Assembly: GCA_026413225.1 (NCBI GenBank)
Contig: CM048553.1
Coordinates: forward strand, 139,384,690-139,448,689
Direction of reading: 5' to 3'
Source of the DNA: Otis tarda
Lineage: Eukaryota; Chordata; Aves; Otidiformes; Otididae
Length of the DNA stretch: 64,000 nucleotides
In this document: one piece after another, positions 1 through 11,985 of the stretch
How the letters are laid out: each line of letters starts with the position of its first letter
Numbering within the stretch: position 1 is the stretch's first letter
Translations under genes and position numbers: made by a program
The notes under the pieces: model-generated
The model's input: the letters and a program-made list of their open reading frames with translations, nothing else
What the model was told of the DNA's origin: nothing
Databases searched by the model: none

Positions 1-3000
1 TCATCACCGGCACACTGCTTTCTGATGGAAGACTTGCAGGGGGATAGAGGCACTGTAGCTTGCATCCAGGTTGGAGTCAATGAATTACAGTACATCCTCT
101 GCTGAGCAGGACGTCATGCTTTTCAGTTCTTTCACACACAGAGGTTTTATGGATTTGAGGTTCCAGTTAGGGAAGGCATCATAGGTTTCTCCTAAAAATG
201 ACAGTCCTTTGAAATAGGAGCTTTATTAATTTGTAGTCATATAAATTTCATAAACCTTTGCAAATCTTAGACACATCTGTGGAGCAGATGCTGAGAGTCC
301 CAGATGCTTATGTAGTTTACTAATCATATCTAGAGAAAGGCAGTTATTCACTTGCAACAGCTGGCAGAAGTCTGTGAACAAAGAGACAGGTACATCCTTC
401 TTGGGTGGGAATCCTCAGAAGAAGAAGGGTCTCCACTAAACAAGAATCTTTGAGGATTTCTTTTATATATTTTTCCCCAGTTCTTTTTCAGTTTCTTGGT
501 CATTCAGAGGCTCCTGAGTTCCCTTTGGTGCTGGATGGTGAGTTCAACACATGGGGTTGCATTCACAGCAGAATACATGAAGGACTGTATTTAGTGGAGG
601 AAGTATTTTTGCTGTAAGAGAGATTTGTATCTTCATTTTCACTTGATTTTGTGGGCAACTTGAGCATTGACTTCTCCAGTTCCCCTCCATGCTGTCCAAA
701 TTGGTCCATGCTTATATTATTGTACAGTTGCAGCTTCCAGGCTGATTCCATTAAAGGCTGACAAGGACACAGATGAGCACAGGTTCATGGGATGATGTGT
801 CCTGTCTGGTTTCAGATTCCAGATTACCTCTTCTTCCTCACCCTACATCCAAGGCACTCACAGATACTGACTTCATGGTTCTGAGGACCAGACAAATTTG
901 GTTTGGCTGCTCAAATGAAAAAAAAAAAATCCAAGCCTAAAACCCAAAACAGTCCTCCCCAAAATACAAAGCTCTGTGACCTTTCACAGGTGGGAGTTGA
1001 GGAATTAAGGAAACTTTAGAAAACTGAGGTCATGTCTGCTCAGCCTAGACATTAAAGATCCCATGGTGCTTTACACACTAGGGGAGGATTTACCACCACA
1101 TCCTGACCAAAATGTAACCTTTTCCCCAGAGCAAAGGAGCATACCATACTCTGAGTAGAGACTTTTCTCCATCCTGGAAGCATCTGCATTTTGATAACCC
1201 AGCCTGTGCCTTTGTGTAGGCACGCACACAAGTGTACACAGAAGGACTTGGGTATCACAAGGGGCTTTGGACTCAAAAGCAAGATTCCCACATTTCTACA
1301 GAGTGTTAACAGGCTTATGGCCATGCCCTGTCAAATATTTTGGGATCCTTTTTAAGATAATCTTCATTATTTATAATTATATAAATGGATGGCCAGTAGT
1401 GCAAGTAACAACATGTAAGAGCTGTTGGGCTTGACTGGGCAAACATTCTTGTGTTTGGGCAGTTTTACACATGAGGGCGTTCCTTTTGACTTCATCAGAA
1501 CTGTTAGCAGTATTGGTGATATTTCCCAATATTAAATTCAAGTTGGGAAGATCATTTAGGTGAGAAAAAGAATTTGCAAGTATACAGTTAAACTTGCAAG
1601 AATATTTGCAGAGTGTAGCTTTGATTTATCATTAGTGTTTGCCAAGTTCTGTGCTAATGGGTCAGAATTTCTCTCCTACTCCCTAATTTAAAAAAAATCC
1701 CAACACAATTTTATTTCATCTTTTAAAGCACTTTGACTCTGGGGATCAAAATAGCTTGGACTTCTATGCTAAGTTATACTAGAGAATAATTTTTGTTGCC
1801 TTTTAGCGTAGACTTTGAATAGTTGCTGTTTCAACAGAAAAATAAAAACCATCCAGTTAATATGTAATTAATAGTTTGGCATTTCCCTGAGGCTTTACCC
1901 AGGACCCTTTCTGTTTCTGTTTTGTATTACTGAACTCCCTTGCTAAATATTTCCAGATCATATAGATTTAGATAAGACATGTTCCAGAACTTATAACATT
2001 TTTTATTTTGACTTTTACAGTATTTATTAGCATAATGAAAATAATACTTTGACAAGTCCCCAAATAAATGGTAATATTCACCCCTGGGTAGCTAAGTGAA
2101 ATGTTCAGTGGTTGTAGTCCATGCGTTATTTAACCGTCCTTGCGTATGAGACATAAAAAGTATGACAAAAATTTTGAGGCTGATCACTTAAAAATTCATG
2201 ACCCTCTCCTTTGACCAAGGCCCTGATCCTGTAGTTTGAGTAACACAGGAGGACATTGGCAGGCATGAGAAATGCCACTGAAATCCAGGGAGCTCTCCTG
2301 GAGGTACAAGGAGAGCGTAGGATTGAGACCTAACCTACTAACGTGATCCTTTTGGGCGCCTTTGGAGCATTCTGCAGGACCACTCTTACCTCCTTCTATG
2401 CATAATAAAAAGCTGTATGAAGAACAATTTGGTGAAAAACCTGTAATTCAGAAATAGATTAGCTGGGAAAATATCAGAAATTCGCAGATGTCAAAAAGCC
2501 AATTATGATAAATTGATAGGAAATCCTACATTCCTAGAGTTAAAGAATTTCACCCACATTCACCAATAGGTATGAAATTATTAAGGTCACTTTTATGCTT
2601 AATACTACATAAATGTGCACTACTTCTGATGAGCACAGAAAGGCCCATTTCTGTGTAGCCGATTGTGTGATTAAGGCCTGTAAAACCTTAAAGGCAACAT
2701 TTGTCATCTTTGTTAAGCTTTTAGCACCGTTTTGAGACTATTGAAAAACTAAGGAGCCTCAGAAATCTAGGCTGGAGTTTGGGATGTGTGTGCAAAGCGA
2801 AAGGAGGGCTTTGTAGAGCTCTCTGGCCAAAACGAGCACATTTTCTCCTTTATGGGACAGATCTCAACTTACAGCTCCCTAGCCGTATCTTCACACCAGT
2901 TCTTTTCTTGGTGGACGCCAGTCAAGTGGTCTTTACCTCCACTCTCATTTGTCACCCGCACACGCTTACAAGTTAATTTTTAAAAAGAGAAACACCAGTT

Positions 3001-6000
3001 CAAAACCAAGAGCTGATGAGTTTCTGTTTGGGAATATTAAAAAATGATGTTTCAACATTTCCCAAACCAAATATTTCTTTTGCTAAGTGAAATGTTTCAA
3101 CATAAAAAAAAGAATTCCTACATTTTTAAATCCCAGACAAAATTATTTTTCCAAATGTGACTAAAAGTCATTTATGTTTATCCTCTTTCCAAAGTTCAGT
3201 TGTTTGATATATTTGTTTGTCTAAGAATTGTCTGAGTTGCACCAAGTTTGCTATATGGTGCCTTCACCTCAGCAAGGCTGAGAGGCACAAGGACTTTTCC
3301 CTGACAGAAACATCTGAAGTATTCTAAGTAACTTAGAAGTATTTTTCTCCTCTGGTCCTTCCAGAATACACCACGATGAATGTACATTGAAATTTTCATT
3401 TCCTTGGACCATGGCCACTTGTTCGTTAACATATTCACAGGGTTGAGTGTGATTTGTTTAATGGGAAGCTTCGTAACTGGAAGAAATTCCCTCCTGTCTA
3501 TCTTTTCCAAACATATACTTCTTTGTGTACATAAAGGGTCTGTATCTGACTGCACAAACTCATGGAGCAGTTTGAGATTCATTTTATATTAATTCTGAGC
3601 ATATATTATTTTTTCTTCAATACATGGAAGAGCGATCAGTTCCTTGTTTGGTGTCACTGCACAGACATTTTCCAGTACCATCTGGGAATGATCATGGCAT
3701 CCATGATTGGAAATCCCATGTTTTTATTCTGTCTTTCCTATGAGAGTGTGAAACTTCACATGCTGGTCCACACATTACCTCAACCCTTTCCAAATATATT
3801 ATTTTTATAACAGCTCTACAGAACTGTCTCTTTGCAAAAGCCGTGCACCTTGCAAACTAATTGTATCTGAATGTAATGACCCTGAAAAGAAATTAGCCAG
3901 CTCTCAAGTCTACTGTCCACCAGTGTATATGCGGAACATCCAAACTTTATAATCTTTTTCTTTTCTCTGGTTATTTTTTCACTACAACTACCATCATTTG
4001 ATGGATCAGGGGCAACATATGAAGTACATTTCTTGATGATTAAGAAGCTAAGTGGTGGTAGATCATACTTAACTATTTATGTGTATGAAAAATTAGCAAT
4101 GTTTTTGAATTGCTGAAGGTCTATGAAACTAAAAGAAGATTAAATCTTTCTGATTTAGTGTCATTAAGATAATAAACATAAGATTAAATTATGATTAAAA
4201 ACCGGATCCATAGTCTGCCAGTAGAGTTAATATATTACCAAGTCTCCTCCCAGACACAGTTTCAGCATTCTTATTGACATCTTGAAAAACGCTATTGGCA
4301 TCTCTGTGCAAGTTATGCTTTCCGTGTCCTGGTATCTGAATTCCTTTAGGGATTATGGGGGGAGGATTTAGAACTCTCCTGTAGGCAGATGCAACAGGAA
4401 AATGACTGGGAAGAGGGTAGAAAGGAAAAAGAGGGACAGACTATAGCAGTAAGAGAGGGCTGGGAGAGAAAAAAAATGGCAGGTATTGAATCCCTATTGA
4501 GCAGGTAAGGGAAATTTCTTTCCAAGCAATCAAACTACTCTTCTATTTTCCAAAACTCTTATTGTAACTACTAGTACTTCTAGCCTGTTGAAATGGATGA
4601 GATAACTCCCATGACTTTAGTGGGAAAACAATAAAGTGAGCCCTAAGTACAGCTAGAAATCCCACCTTTGCATGTTTTTAAGGTTACATGTTCAATTTGC
4701 ACTGGCCATGTGCACAAAGTTGGAGAACGCTCTTTTTAACTTCAAAGAGGAGAAAAAAATTCTTAGAAAATGAATACAGTTATTTATTTCTGAGCTAGTT
4801 TTGAATTTTCAATATACTTTTCTGAGTTTCTAGGTCCTACATATTGTTGTGTCCTGCTGGTTGGAAATATTTGTATCTGAACTAGGGCCTAAGATATGCT
4901 GCAGCTTCTGCTTCCCTAAGGTTTCTATGACTTCAGGGTAAGCGGCATTTGAGTGTGTGGGCAACTTGTCCCAGCTGGGCTGGTGGCAAGTGGGTTCTGC
5001 TTGCTTAGGTTTACCCATGTGGAAGCCTCTAGATGCAGCATGCTATTAATGCAAGAAGGACCTGTAAATTTTTCATAACTTGCCAGACTGACACTGAAAG
5101 AATGTCTTGATTGTTCATTTTGGTCAACAGCACAAAGATCACAGATGACCAAAAGAAGTGGCTTCTTGTCCATAAAACAACTAGCTCGTTCAGTTGAGCT
5201 CTGTGAATAGGGCAAAGGGAAAGGCAGGATGGAACCAACAAGTCCACATTTACTTAGACCTGGTAACAACACAACTTGAGGTAGTTGTTGTCTAAGTGTA
5301 AGTGAGGAAATATCATCTAGGCTTCCTCCAACTGGAGGAGTCTGGAGTTGTTTTTTCAACAGTCTTTTCATAAGCCTTGTCCTAAGCCCATCGTTTTTGC
5401 AAGTGGGGCTTGAGAAACAACACATCACAAAAAAAAAATCTGAAAACACTTGAACAACCAGATGCATGGTTTACCCTTGTGGTCTTTTACCTGACATCCT
5501 AAAGCTTGACTGAAATCTCTGAGTAAAAAAAGTGACGTCTGAGCATGGGAAAAGCCAACAATGTGCCATAGAATCACGAGAGGCTCCAGGGGAGAAAACA
5601 GTCTTTGCTGAATGCTTAGCTACTGTTTCTCACATGAAAATACAATGGCTTCTGTGCTGATCACAATTATGCTGCTGTAAATCTACTGCTTTCTTCTGTG
5701 TTATCTTAGATTTACAGCATTGCAACCGGCCTCACGGTCTTTTTGGTTCTGCTGGTGCCAATGAATTGTATTTTCTCGCCAAGGCACACTCAGAAGACTT
5801 CTCTTGGTGTCGTCACCCAGCAAGTGGTCTATCTTCTGAAGATAAAGCATATCCAATTCCTGCTTCCTTTAATGAATACTCCATATTTAGTCAGGAACAA
5901 AAATTTGGTTCTAACTGGCATCCGATTGTGCTTTGCAACCTTCTATTTTGATTTTGAAGTTACCAGACTAATGCCTGAACTTTTCGCTCAGTCATTTAGC

Positions 6001-6214
6001 AGACAAACCCATTGGCTTCAACGTGAAGCTTATCTGTATCTGAGCTCAGTCACAAAGTTATCGGTCTGGAAAGGGTCACAATGTGTCCCACTCCCCCATA
6101 CCACAGCAGGATTCCATGATAGACACATGTCTAGTCTGCTCTTAAAGATCTGCACTATCTTCCCCAATAGGATGAAGCTCTGGTCCACTGCTCATTCTGA
6201 TCACCTCACAGACT
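1..6214. other. Unique AT-rich DNA, no gene seen
   Basis: No recognisable exon, RNA gene or clear repeat. A-runs occur near 919-930 and 1688-1695. A stretch around 2215-2330, beginning with the phrase ggccctgatcctg, resembles a phrase common in ancient amniote interspersed repeats, but the match is too weak to call. The longest open frame, minus strand 4925-5467 (180 aa), has no motif, no signal peptide and no family likeness that I can see. An ORF of that length is not surprising in 64 kb read in six frames. Confidence 0.6.
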
Positions 6215-6450
6215 GGTAACTCTTTCCCTCTTTCCCTGCATTGCTCTGAAATCTTATTTACTGCAAATTAATTTTTCATCTTTCCCTCGTGGCCACAGAG
6301 AACAGTTCATCATCTCTGTCTCCAACAGCCTTTTTAATTTTGGAAGACTGTTATCACGTGCCCCTTCATTCTTCTCTTTTCTAGACTAAACAAACTCAGT
6401 TCCTTCAGCTTTTCCCTTGTAGGTCATGTTTTCTGAACCTTTTAACATTC
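6215..6450 (-). mobile_element. Old CR1 LINE 3' fragment, antisense
   Basis: Read on the minus strand, this matches the body of CR1 just upstream of its 3' UTR. It has the phrases 'catgacctacaagggaaaag', 'ctgaaggaactgagtttg' and 'ctagaaaagagaagaatgaa', then the stretch about one strand being carried as an uninterrupted ladder of CR1-like words to about 6215. It is well diverged and lacks the 3' octamer tail, so it is an old truncated copy. A 19-base T run at 6457-6475 follows directly on the plus strand. The family call is confident; the limits are uncertain by some tens of bases. Confidence 0.75.
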
Positions 6451-6456
6451 TCAGGG

Positions 6457-6475
6457 TTTTTTTTTTTTTTTTTTT
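6457..6475. repeat. Poly-T tract (19 T)
   Basis: An uninterrupted run of 19 T abutting the antisense CR1 relic. It is a simple homopolymer; CR1 does not normally end in poly(A), so this is probably independent slippage. Confidence 0.9.
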
Positions 6476-8839
6476 CTATGTAAAAGGAAAGACAGTCATG
6501 CTGGGAAAATTATTTGCCCAGCATTTGGCTATAATGGGTCCCTGCTTTGAGATGGTTTCTTCCTTCCTAGAGAGGGTGTTACCCACCTTTGAGTTAATGC
6601 TAGACTGAAGGTCTCACGTTATCTATTGTCAGTCTCTGTGACCACTGTGTGGTGTGAAAACGAAAGTAGAAGGGTGAGGAAGTATTAGTGAGTAGGGGTA
6701 ATGTGTGACAGAAGTTGTACAGGTTTAGCATAGAGATGACAGATTGATTGAGGAGTCCATGCATTTCATAGTTTCCAAGAAGGTAATCTCTAGGAACTCC
6801 TCCTTAAAGAACGACGTTAGGTGGTACCCTTCTTGGGAGACCCTGGAGGATGGATGCGATGGAGTCATGGAACATTGGTGCTGATGATCTGGACTAAGAA
6901 TTGATGTTTGCATTGCTGGGGTGAAAGTTTCTCTGTGGTGGAGTTTCTCTGACTTTTTCTCCCTCTGACCTCATGCCAGTGGTAATTCTGGAGGAAGAAC
7001 TGATCAGGCTTGACCCAAGAATCCAGAGTTAGCTTGACTGTCCTCTAGTCTGAACATGTGGGAGTTGATCTGTGTTCTACTGATCTTTGTACCTGAAGCT
7101 TGAACCCTTATTTTCTCTGTTACTCATTTTAATTAAGTGCACCAGAAAATAAAAGGATGATGAAAAGCCTCCTGAAATCCAGGATTTATTTTGGTCCAGC
7201 CCTGGGATCCGTTAGCCCCGTGGCTAGTCAAAATAATGTGAGAGTTTTTATTAGCATTTTCACATTTCATTTCCATGGGGGTGGAAGACTGAAAAGTGTC
7301 TTCAAATATCTCCAAATCTATTATTGTGTTTATTCAGCAGCATCATCACTTACTGCCCCTAATCTGATACATCACATTTTCCATCCTTTCTGAGTCTCGC
7401 ACTGCTGAGCGGCTGCAGCCTATTGATTCTGGCCTGCAGTATTTCTGTTACAATCACACACACTCTAACAAGCAACATTTGCCAGTGTTAAATGCTCATG
7501 GGAATACAAATCCTTATAGATTCATCCTACAAATCTAGGGTTACCTCTTAATTAGCCCAATTAATTTCTGCTGAGCTTAAGCCCTGTTTACACTGGCCAT
7601 GACAAAGGACTTCACCTCTGCTAGAGGAGAGAGTTAAGCCTACTTCCAGCTGAGATGGCTTATGAAATGTTTTCACAAACCTGTGTGGATAGCACCAAAC
7701 GGTGTCAGAACCACATTTACAGTGGTCTCCTTCAGAGACCGGAGACCTGGTCCAGAAAAGGCTGAAAGAGCAACTTGTGTCATAGTTTACACTGCCAGAG
7801 CACAAGGCAAAGGCTTGCCAGCGGGGTGTAGCTACAAACCAGCCAAAGCCTGCTAGATGCTAGAGCACAGACACTGCCTCTGCCCTGCCCATGAGCCCCA
7901 GGGAAAGGACTTGACCAAGGGGAGAAGCCTGTGGGGCTGACCAGGAGTGAGCTGTGAAGGAGCCAGTGGAGAAGTACAGCCATTTTTGCAAAAGGTAGTC
8001 TAGTAGTGGATGTCCTTTGACCTTGATGGGATGATTGCATTTCACTGCCTTCCCTATACTAATGCAGTAGGGAATTTACTCAAGGCTCTAGAGATATTCC
8101 AGAAAGCCACCAAAGAGAAGACCTTATGAGTCCTTCTTCAAGCCAGCACCTCCTGGATACATCTGCAGACTGACTGCCTGGATCTCCAGATTGATCCTGA
8201 GTTGTTGCTGATCCCTTTTGCAGCCTAGAAGAAAGTCACAGGCTTTCTGGACCAGGTTGTTCCTTCAAAGTAATTTCTATCTTCTATTTTCCATGTCTGA
8301 ATGATAAACAAGTCATACTCATGTAACATTATCAGCAACAGGGCTTCCTACAAACTGCAGAGATCCTTCTAACCTTCTGCAATTACCTGATAATTTTTAC
8401 CAATTTCCTAGGCATTCACAGGGTGTTTACTTTCCCATTTTGTATTTTTACAGAGTGGAGATGGATATTATCAGGCTGCAGTCTAACGCGGATAATTAAA
8501 TACCACCGTCCACGTGCACATACAAGAGCAGCCAATTCAGGACCTGCTAGGAGTTCTGCCACAAGCTGAAACACCACATCCTTCATTTTGTTGCACTGAA
8601 GTGTAACTTGCTAAAAAAATACTTCTTTTTTTTCCTGCCACTTGTAGGATTAGAACTTGCCTGGTGCCTAGTTTGGCAGCAGAAAGGATGGCTTTTTGGA
8701 CGGATGTGTAAAATAAAAAACAGTTGCTGACGATAGCAAGGCACTTCAGCTTTCTACCATGAAGAATAGCTTCCAGAATCAAGAAAAATGTGAAGTCTGT
8801 GTTCTGTGTTCTTTCCCGATCACTGGTGCAGGATGCTAT
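6476..8839. other. Unique DNA, no gene seen
   Basis: No recognisable exon, RNA gene or repeat. Short open frames are present on both strands, without motifs. The 7560-8040 part is somewhat richer in G+C than its surroundings but has no CpG cluster. Confidence 0.55.
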
Positions 8840-8935
8840 GGTCTATCAGTTGTTAGCACAGACCTTCAACAAATCACATAACTCTTTCAACCTTTCTACT
8901 TTAACTGTGCAAATGAAAAAGTAACTGTAAATCTT
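8840..8935 (+). mobile_element. Possible MIR-like SINE relic
   Basis: The order 'caaatcacataactctttcaa' (8871 on), a pyrimidine-rich stretch, then 'tgtgcaaatgaaaaag' parallels the MIR/CORE-SINE track in which 'caagtcacttaacctctctg' is followed by 'tcatctgtaaaatggg'. The copy is heavily diverged and only the order of words is preserved, so the call is tentative. Confidence 0.4.
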
Positions 8936-10255
8936 GTTGACAATTACTTCTATATCTATTGGCAGGCGGTCAACTTTGGCCTGAACAACATGGGAACAAT
9001 ATGTGCAGCACAGCCAATGCCCATTAATTGTCTCTTTAGTTTCTCCTGCAACTTGCAGAGCACATTTCTCCCAGGTGATCTGCTTCTCTAAACATTAGTA
9101 CAAGCCTGTCTGGCACAGAATGCCAATAATTTATGAGTTAGATTCTGCTTTTCAGTAATATTTACAGTGTGCTCTGATGTAGAGCACATTAGATACTTCA
9201 AGTATAGATGAAAATGCAGGAAAAGTGCTTTTTTTTTTCAGGTACCTTCAAGAAGCAATTAAAATTTACCCTCATTTTTCTGTGAACTGTTTCATCAGCT
9301 GAGGCAGACCCAGAGCCACATACATATGCTCACTGCTGAATGGCACAAGGATACAGTGGAAGCAGCTTCCAGATACTTTCCTCTCTGTGGCACGGGACTG
9401 CTCTCTGGATTGCTTTGTCATCTTGACTCCATGATGTACTGCTGTCATGTTTAATCGCTGTTATTTTACTTTCTGTAACTTCTCCAAGACCTCTCCCGTG
9501 TTTCTGGGAAGGGCACTGTGACAATAGACAATAATAACTGCTTGGCTGCGATGGATGCTTTTCTAGTGGGAACAGCTGACCTTTCACTTTCTCCTTCTGA
9601 ACTAGTCTCCCAGTGCTGAATGCTTTATAACACTTATTTAATGAGCAATCTCTTCTCAGCTCTCCCAAAGACTTAATAGCAGAAGCTGTAGCGAGATCTC
9701 CTATCATCATCCTGTTTTGTTCCAGAGGCACTGCTGAACATGCACCAGTGTTTTATGTGGTGTTGTTACAGCTAAATCCAAGTTACGCACAAAAGCAAAC
9801 ATAGAGGAACAAATACTGCATGAGTTCCACCTCTTTAACACTTTTCACTCAATTTTATTGTACGATTTAGTCACTGGAAACCCACTGAGGTTTGGAATAT
9901 TTTAGACTGTCCTAGTCCTGTTAAATGAAGGTTCAAACTATTCTTTAGACATGAAGTGGAGTTGAATTAAGTCTTCCTTACAATTTTAAGGATCAATTGC
10001 AATTCCTTGGGGTCGTGGTGGAAGGGAGTGTGGTCCACAAAGCAAATTGAAAATCACCCTGAAGTTCATTAAAAGGGTCCTGGCCTCCTTTGATGTGTTT
10101 TCCACCAATTTCTTAGTCTCAATGTCTGGATGATGCTGCACCAGGTACTGTATTAGGCCTGTAGCTACATCAATTGACAAAAAGGTTTTTTCTTGCCTTT
10201 CAAACTTGAATAATCCAGCTTAAGCCTGTTCAAAGGCCTGAGAACGCTGGAAAAG
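8936..10255. other. Unique DNA, no gene seen
   Basis: Contains a minus-strand open frame at 9330-9731 (133 aa) and another at 9986-10180 (64 aa). Neither shows a recognisable domain. No repeat recognised. Confidence 0.5.
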
Positions 10256-10357
10256 ATGGATGGCTTGCTGTTGTGGTGTTTCCTTTTGTGCTCACATTCA
10301 GCTGTAACAGCAGACCCCCGGCACCATCAGTGGGAACAGTTAGAGCACAAGCTGTCG
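10256..10357 (+). other. Candidate signal-peptide-coding first exon (speculative)
   Basis: The ATG at 10256 has A at -3 and G at +4. The first 19 codons read like a secretory signal peptide: a hydrophobic core (LLLWCFLLC) and a small-residue cleavage site (AVTA before D). Fifteen more codons follow, beginning DPRHHQWEQ. At 10358 there is GTAAGG, a good splice-donor match, falling exactly in phase 0 after 34 codons. The frame stays open beyond the donor for another 39 codons, so splicing is not forced by a stop. I do not recognise the protein, and I see neither a clear promoter upstream nor a matching second exon in the window. This could be a real first exon of a secreted protein or a coincidence. 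Confidence 0.2.
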
Positions 10358-11889
10358 GTAAGGGTCAAGCAGGCTCCTGGGATCCTGCTGGTAACGTCTC
10401 AAGGGGCTTATTCTTCTGCATGTGTGGTAGATTTGTCTCCCACAAGCCTGTGCCCCTTTTTCACTAGACCTTTGTGATGGAGTAATAGGAAGTGAAGCAG
10501 TACGACGCGTCTGGTACCCTGCTGACCCACACAGCCCAGCCCTGCTGCTGCTGCCTTGCCGGAAGCAGAGCAGGCAACCCCTTCCCTCGCTGTCCCCTCA
10601 AACAGCCCTGGATGAGCCAAGAGGGCTTTTCCGTTGCAGCTGCTCTCCATGAGGAGCTGTGAAGACCTCAGAGGTGTTATGCTGCTGGAGACAGGTCTGC
10701 GGTGGCTAGCCCACCCAAAAGCATTGCATGGGAGGGGTGCTTGGGGCTGTTCACAGCTTTGGGCTGCCTCTGCAGGGATGTTCTCCTGCCTGAAGCATGG
10801 CTCCAGGCCTGGGGCATGCCAGGGCAGTGCTTGTTATGCCAGGGGCAACCAGTTCTCCATCAAGACCAGTGAGTAAGAGAATGGGCACAATATTCAATCT
10901 CTGGAGAACTGCATTTGTGCTAGTGAAATATTTAACCCAGGATGTGATGATGTTTCTCAGGCATGTATATGGGACTGGGCAGAGAAGACTCAACTGGATT
11001 ACAAGGACACTCACAGACCTGGGAGGATTCTCCTTCTACCTTGGCTGGTTTAGCTGAGCAGATACAACTTCTATTGTGACACCCAGCCTTGGAGTTTAGG
11101 GCACTCTTCTGGAGAGCAGCACAGACACAGCCCCTTCTGCCCCTCTCTGAGGATGGCTACAGTCCTGCATAGAGGTTGCTGGGCATATTCATTGACACAG
11201 TCTGTCCAAACTAGTGAAACCTCATGAGAAAAGAAAAGCACTTATCCTGCAGAGCTGTGTCTGTGGACAAATGTCAGGATTCTCAAATGCTTTTAAAAAA
11301 AAAATTAAATTCAGCAACACTTGAGTCACCTGTGCTTATTCCTGCAGAAAAATCTTCCCTGTATTATCTCAAAAACTCATTTGTAAGCCTCTGAGCTGAC
11401 AAGGTCCCACCTTGCCAGGTCTGGCAGAGCTTTTCTAGCCCTCCTCCTTGCCCTGCCTGGGCCACAGGTGATATTGGACAACCTGTGTAGTTCCTCCTGT
11501 GGGATGGCGTGACACTCCATCCTGGAGCGAGCTGTCTGTCTGAGGAACTTGCCCATGGTCACATGCAAAAACTTAAGTATAAAAGTGTCCTGCTCAAATT
11601 GGCACCTAAAAATGTGACTTTTCCAAAGCTGCCAAATTTTCACAGCTCCATATACTCTCTTGGTGAATTCTTGGTGGTGAGCATCTTTGGGAGTTAAAAA
11701 TGAAACATGGGAGGTCTGAGTGATTCTCTGAATTGTTGATTACTCGAGATATTCACATCTCTATTATTGAGTTTATTCGTGGGGGAGGTGGTGGAGATGA
11801 ATGCCATTCCCATCACCATAACAGGGAAATATATTGTAAAATCAAATTTTCAGTGCTAATATTGGCTTAGATGAAGACCAGAGCCAGTA
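10358..11889. other. Unique DNA, moderately GC-rich at 10.3-10.9 kb
   Basis: Contains scattered CpG and CTG-rich runs around 10500-10620 but no true CpG island. 'ggaacttgcccatggtcaca' at about 11535-11555 weakly resembles antisense MIR; too short to call. No gene recognised. Confidence 0.5.
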
Positions 11890-11985
11890 AAAACAGTTAT
11901 TGTAGCCTTCAGATGAAATAACTGATATGCAGTAGCTTTCCCAGATGTACAGGCACGAGGAGGATGGCTGGATTCACATATTTTC
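11890..11985 (-). mobile_element. Possible MIR-like SINE relic, antisense
   Basis: The phrases 'cagatgaaataactgatatg', 'cagtagctttcccagatg' and then 'gaggatggctggattc' follow the order of antisense MIR (cagatgaggaaactgaggca, then agtaacttgcccaaggtc, then the variable region). No element end is visible. Tentative. Confidence 0.45.

Noticed and set aside
2215..2330. Ancient palindromic repeat starting ggccctgatcctg
   Set aside because: Only the first words match; the partner arm is not readable.
4925..5467. 180-aa minus-strand open frame
   Set aside because: Longest frame in the first 20 kb, but no domain, no likely initiation context and no family resemblance. Chance ORF length for a 64-kb six-frame search.
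5743..6219. 158-aa plus-strand frame
   Set aside because: No recognisable motif, and its end runs into the antisense CR1 relic.
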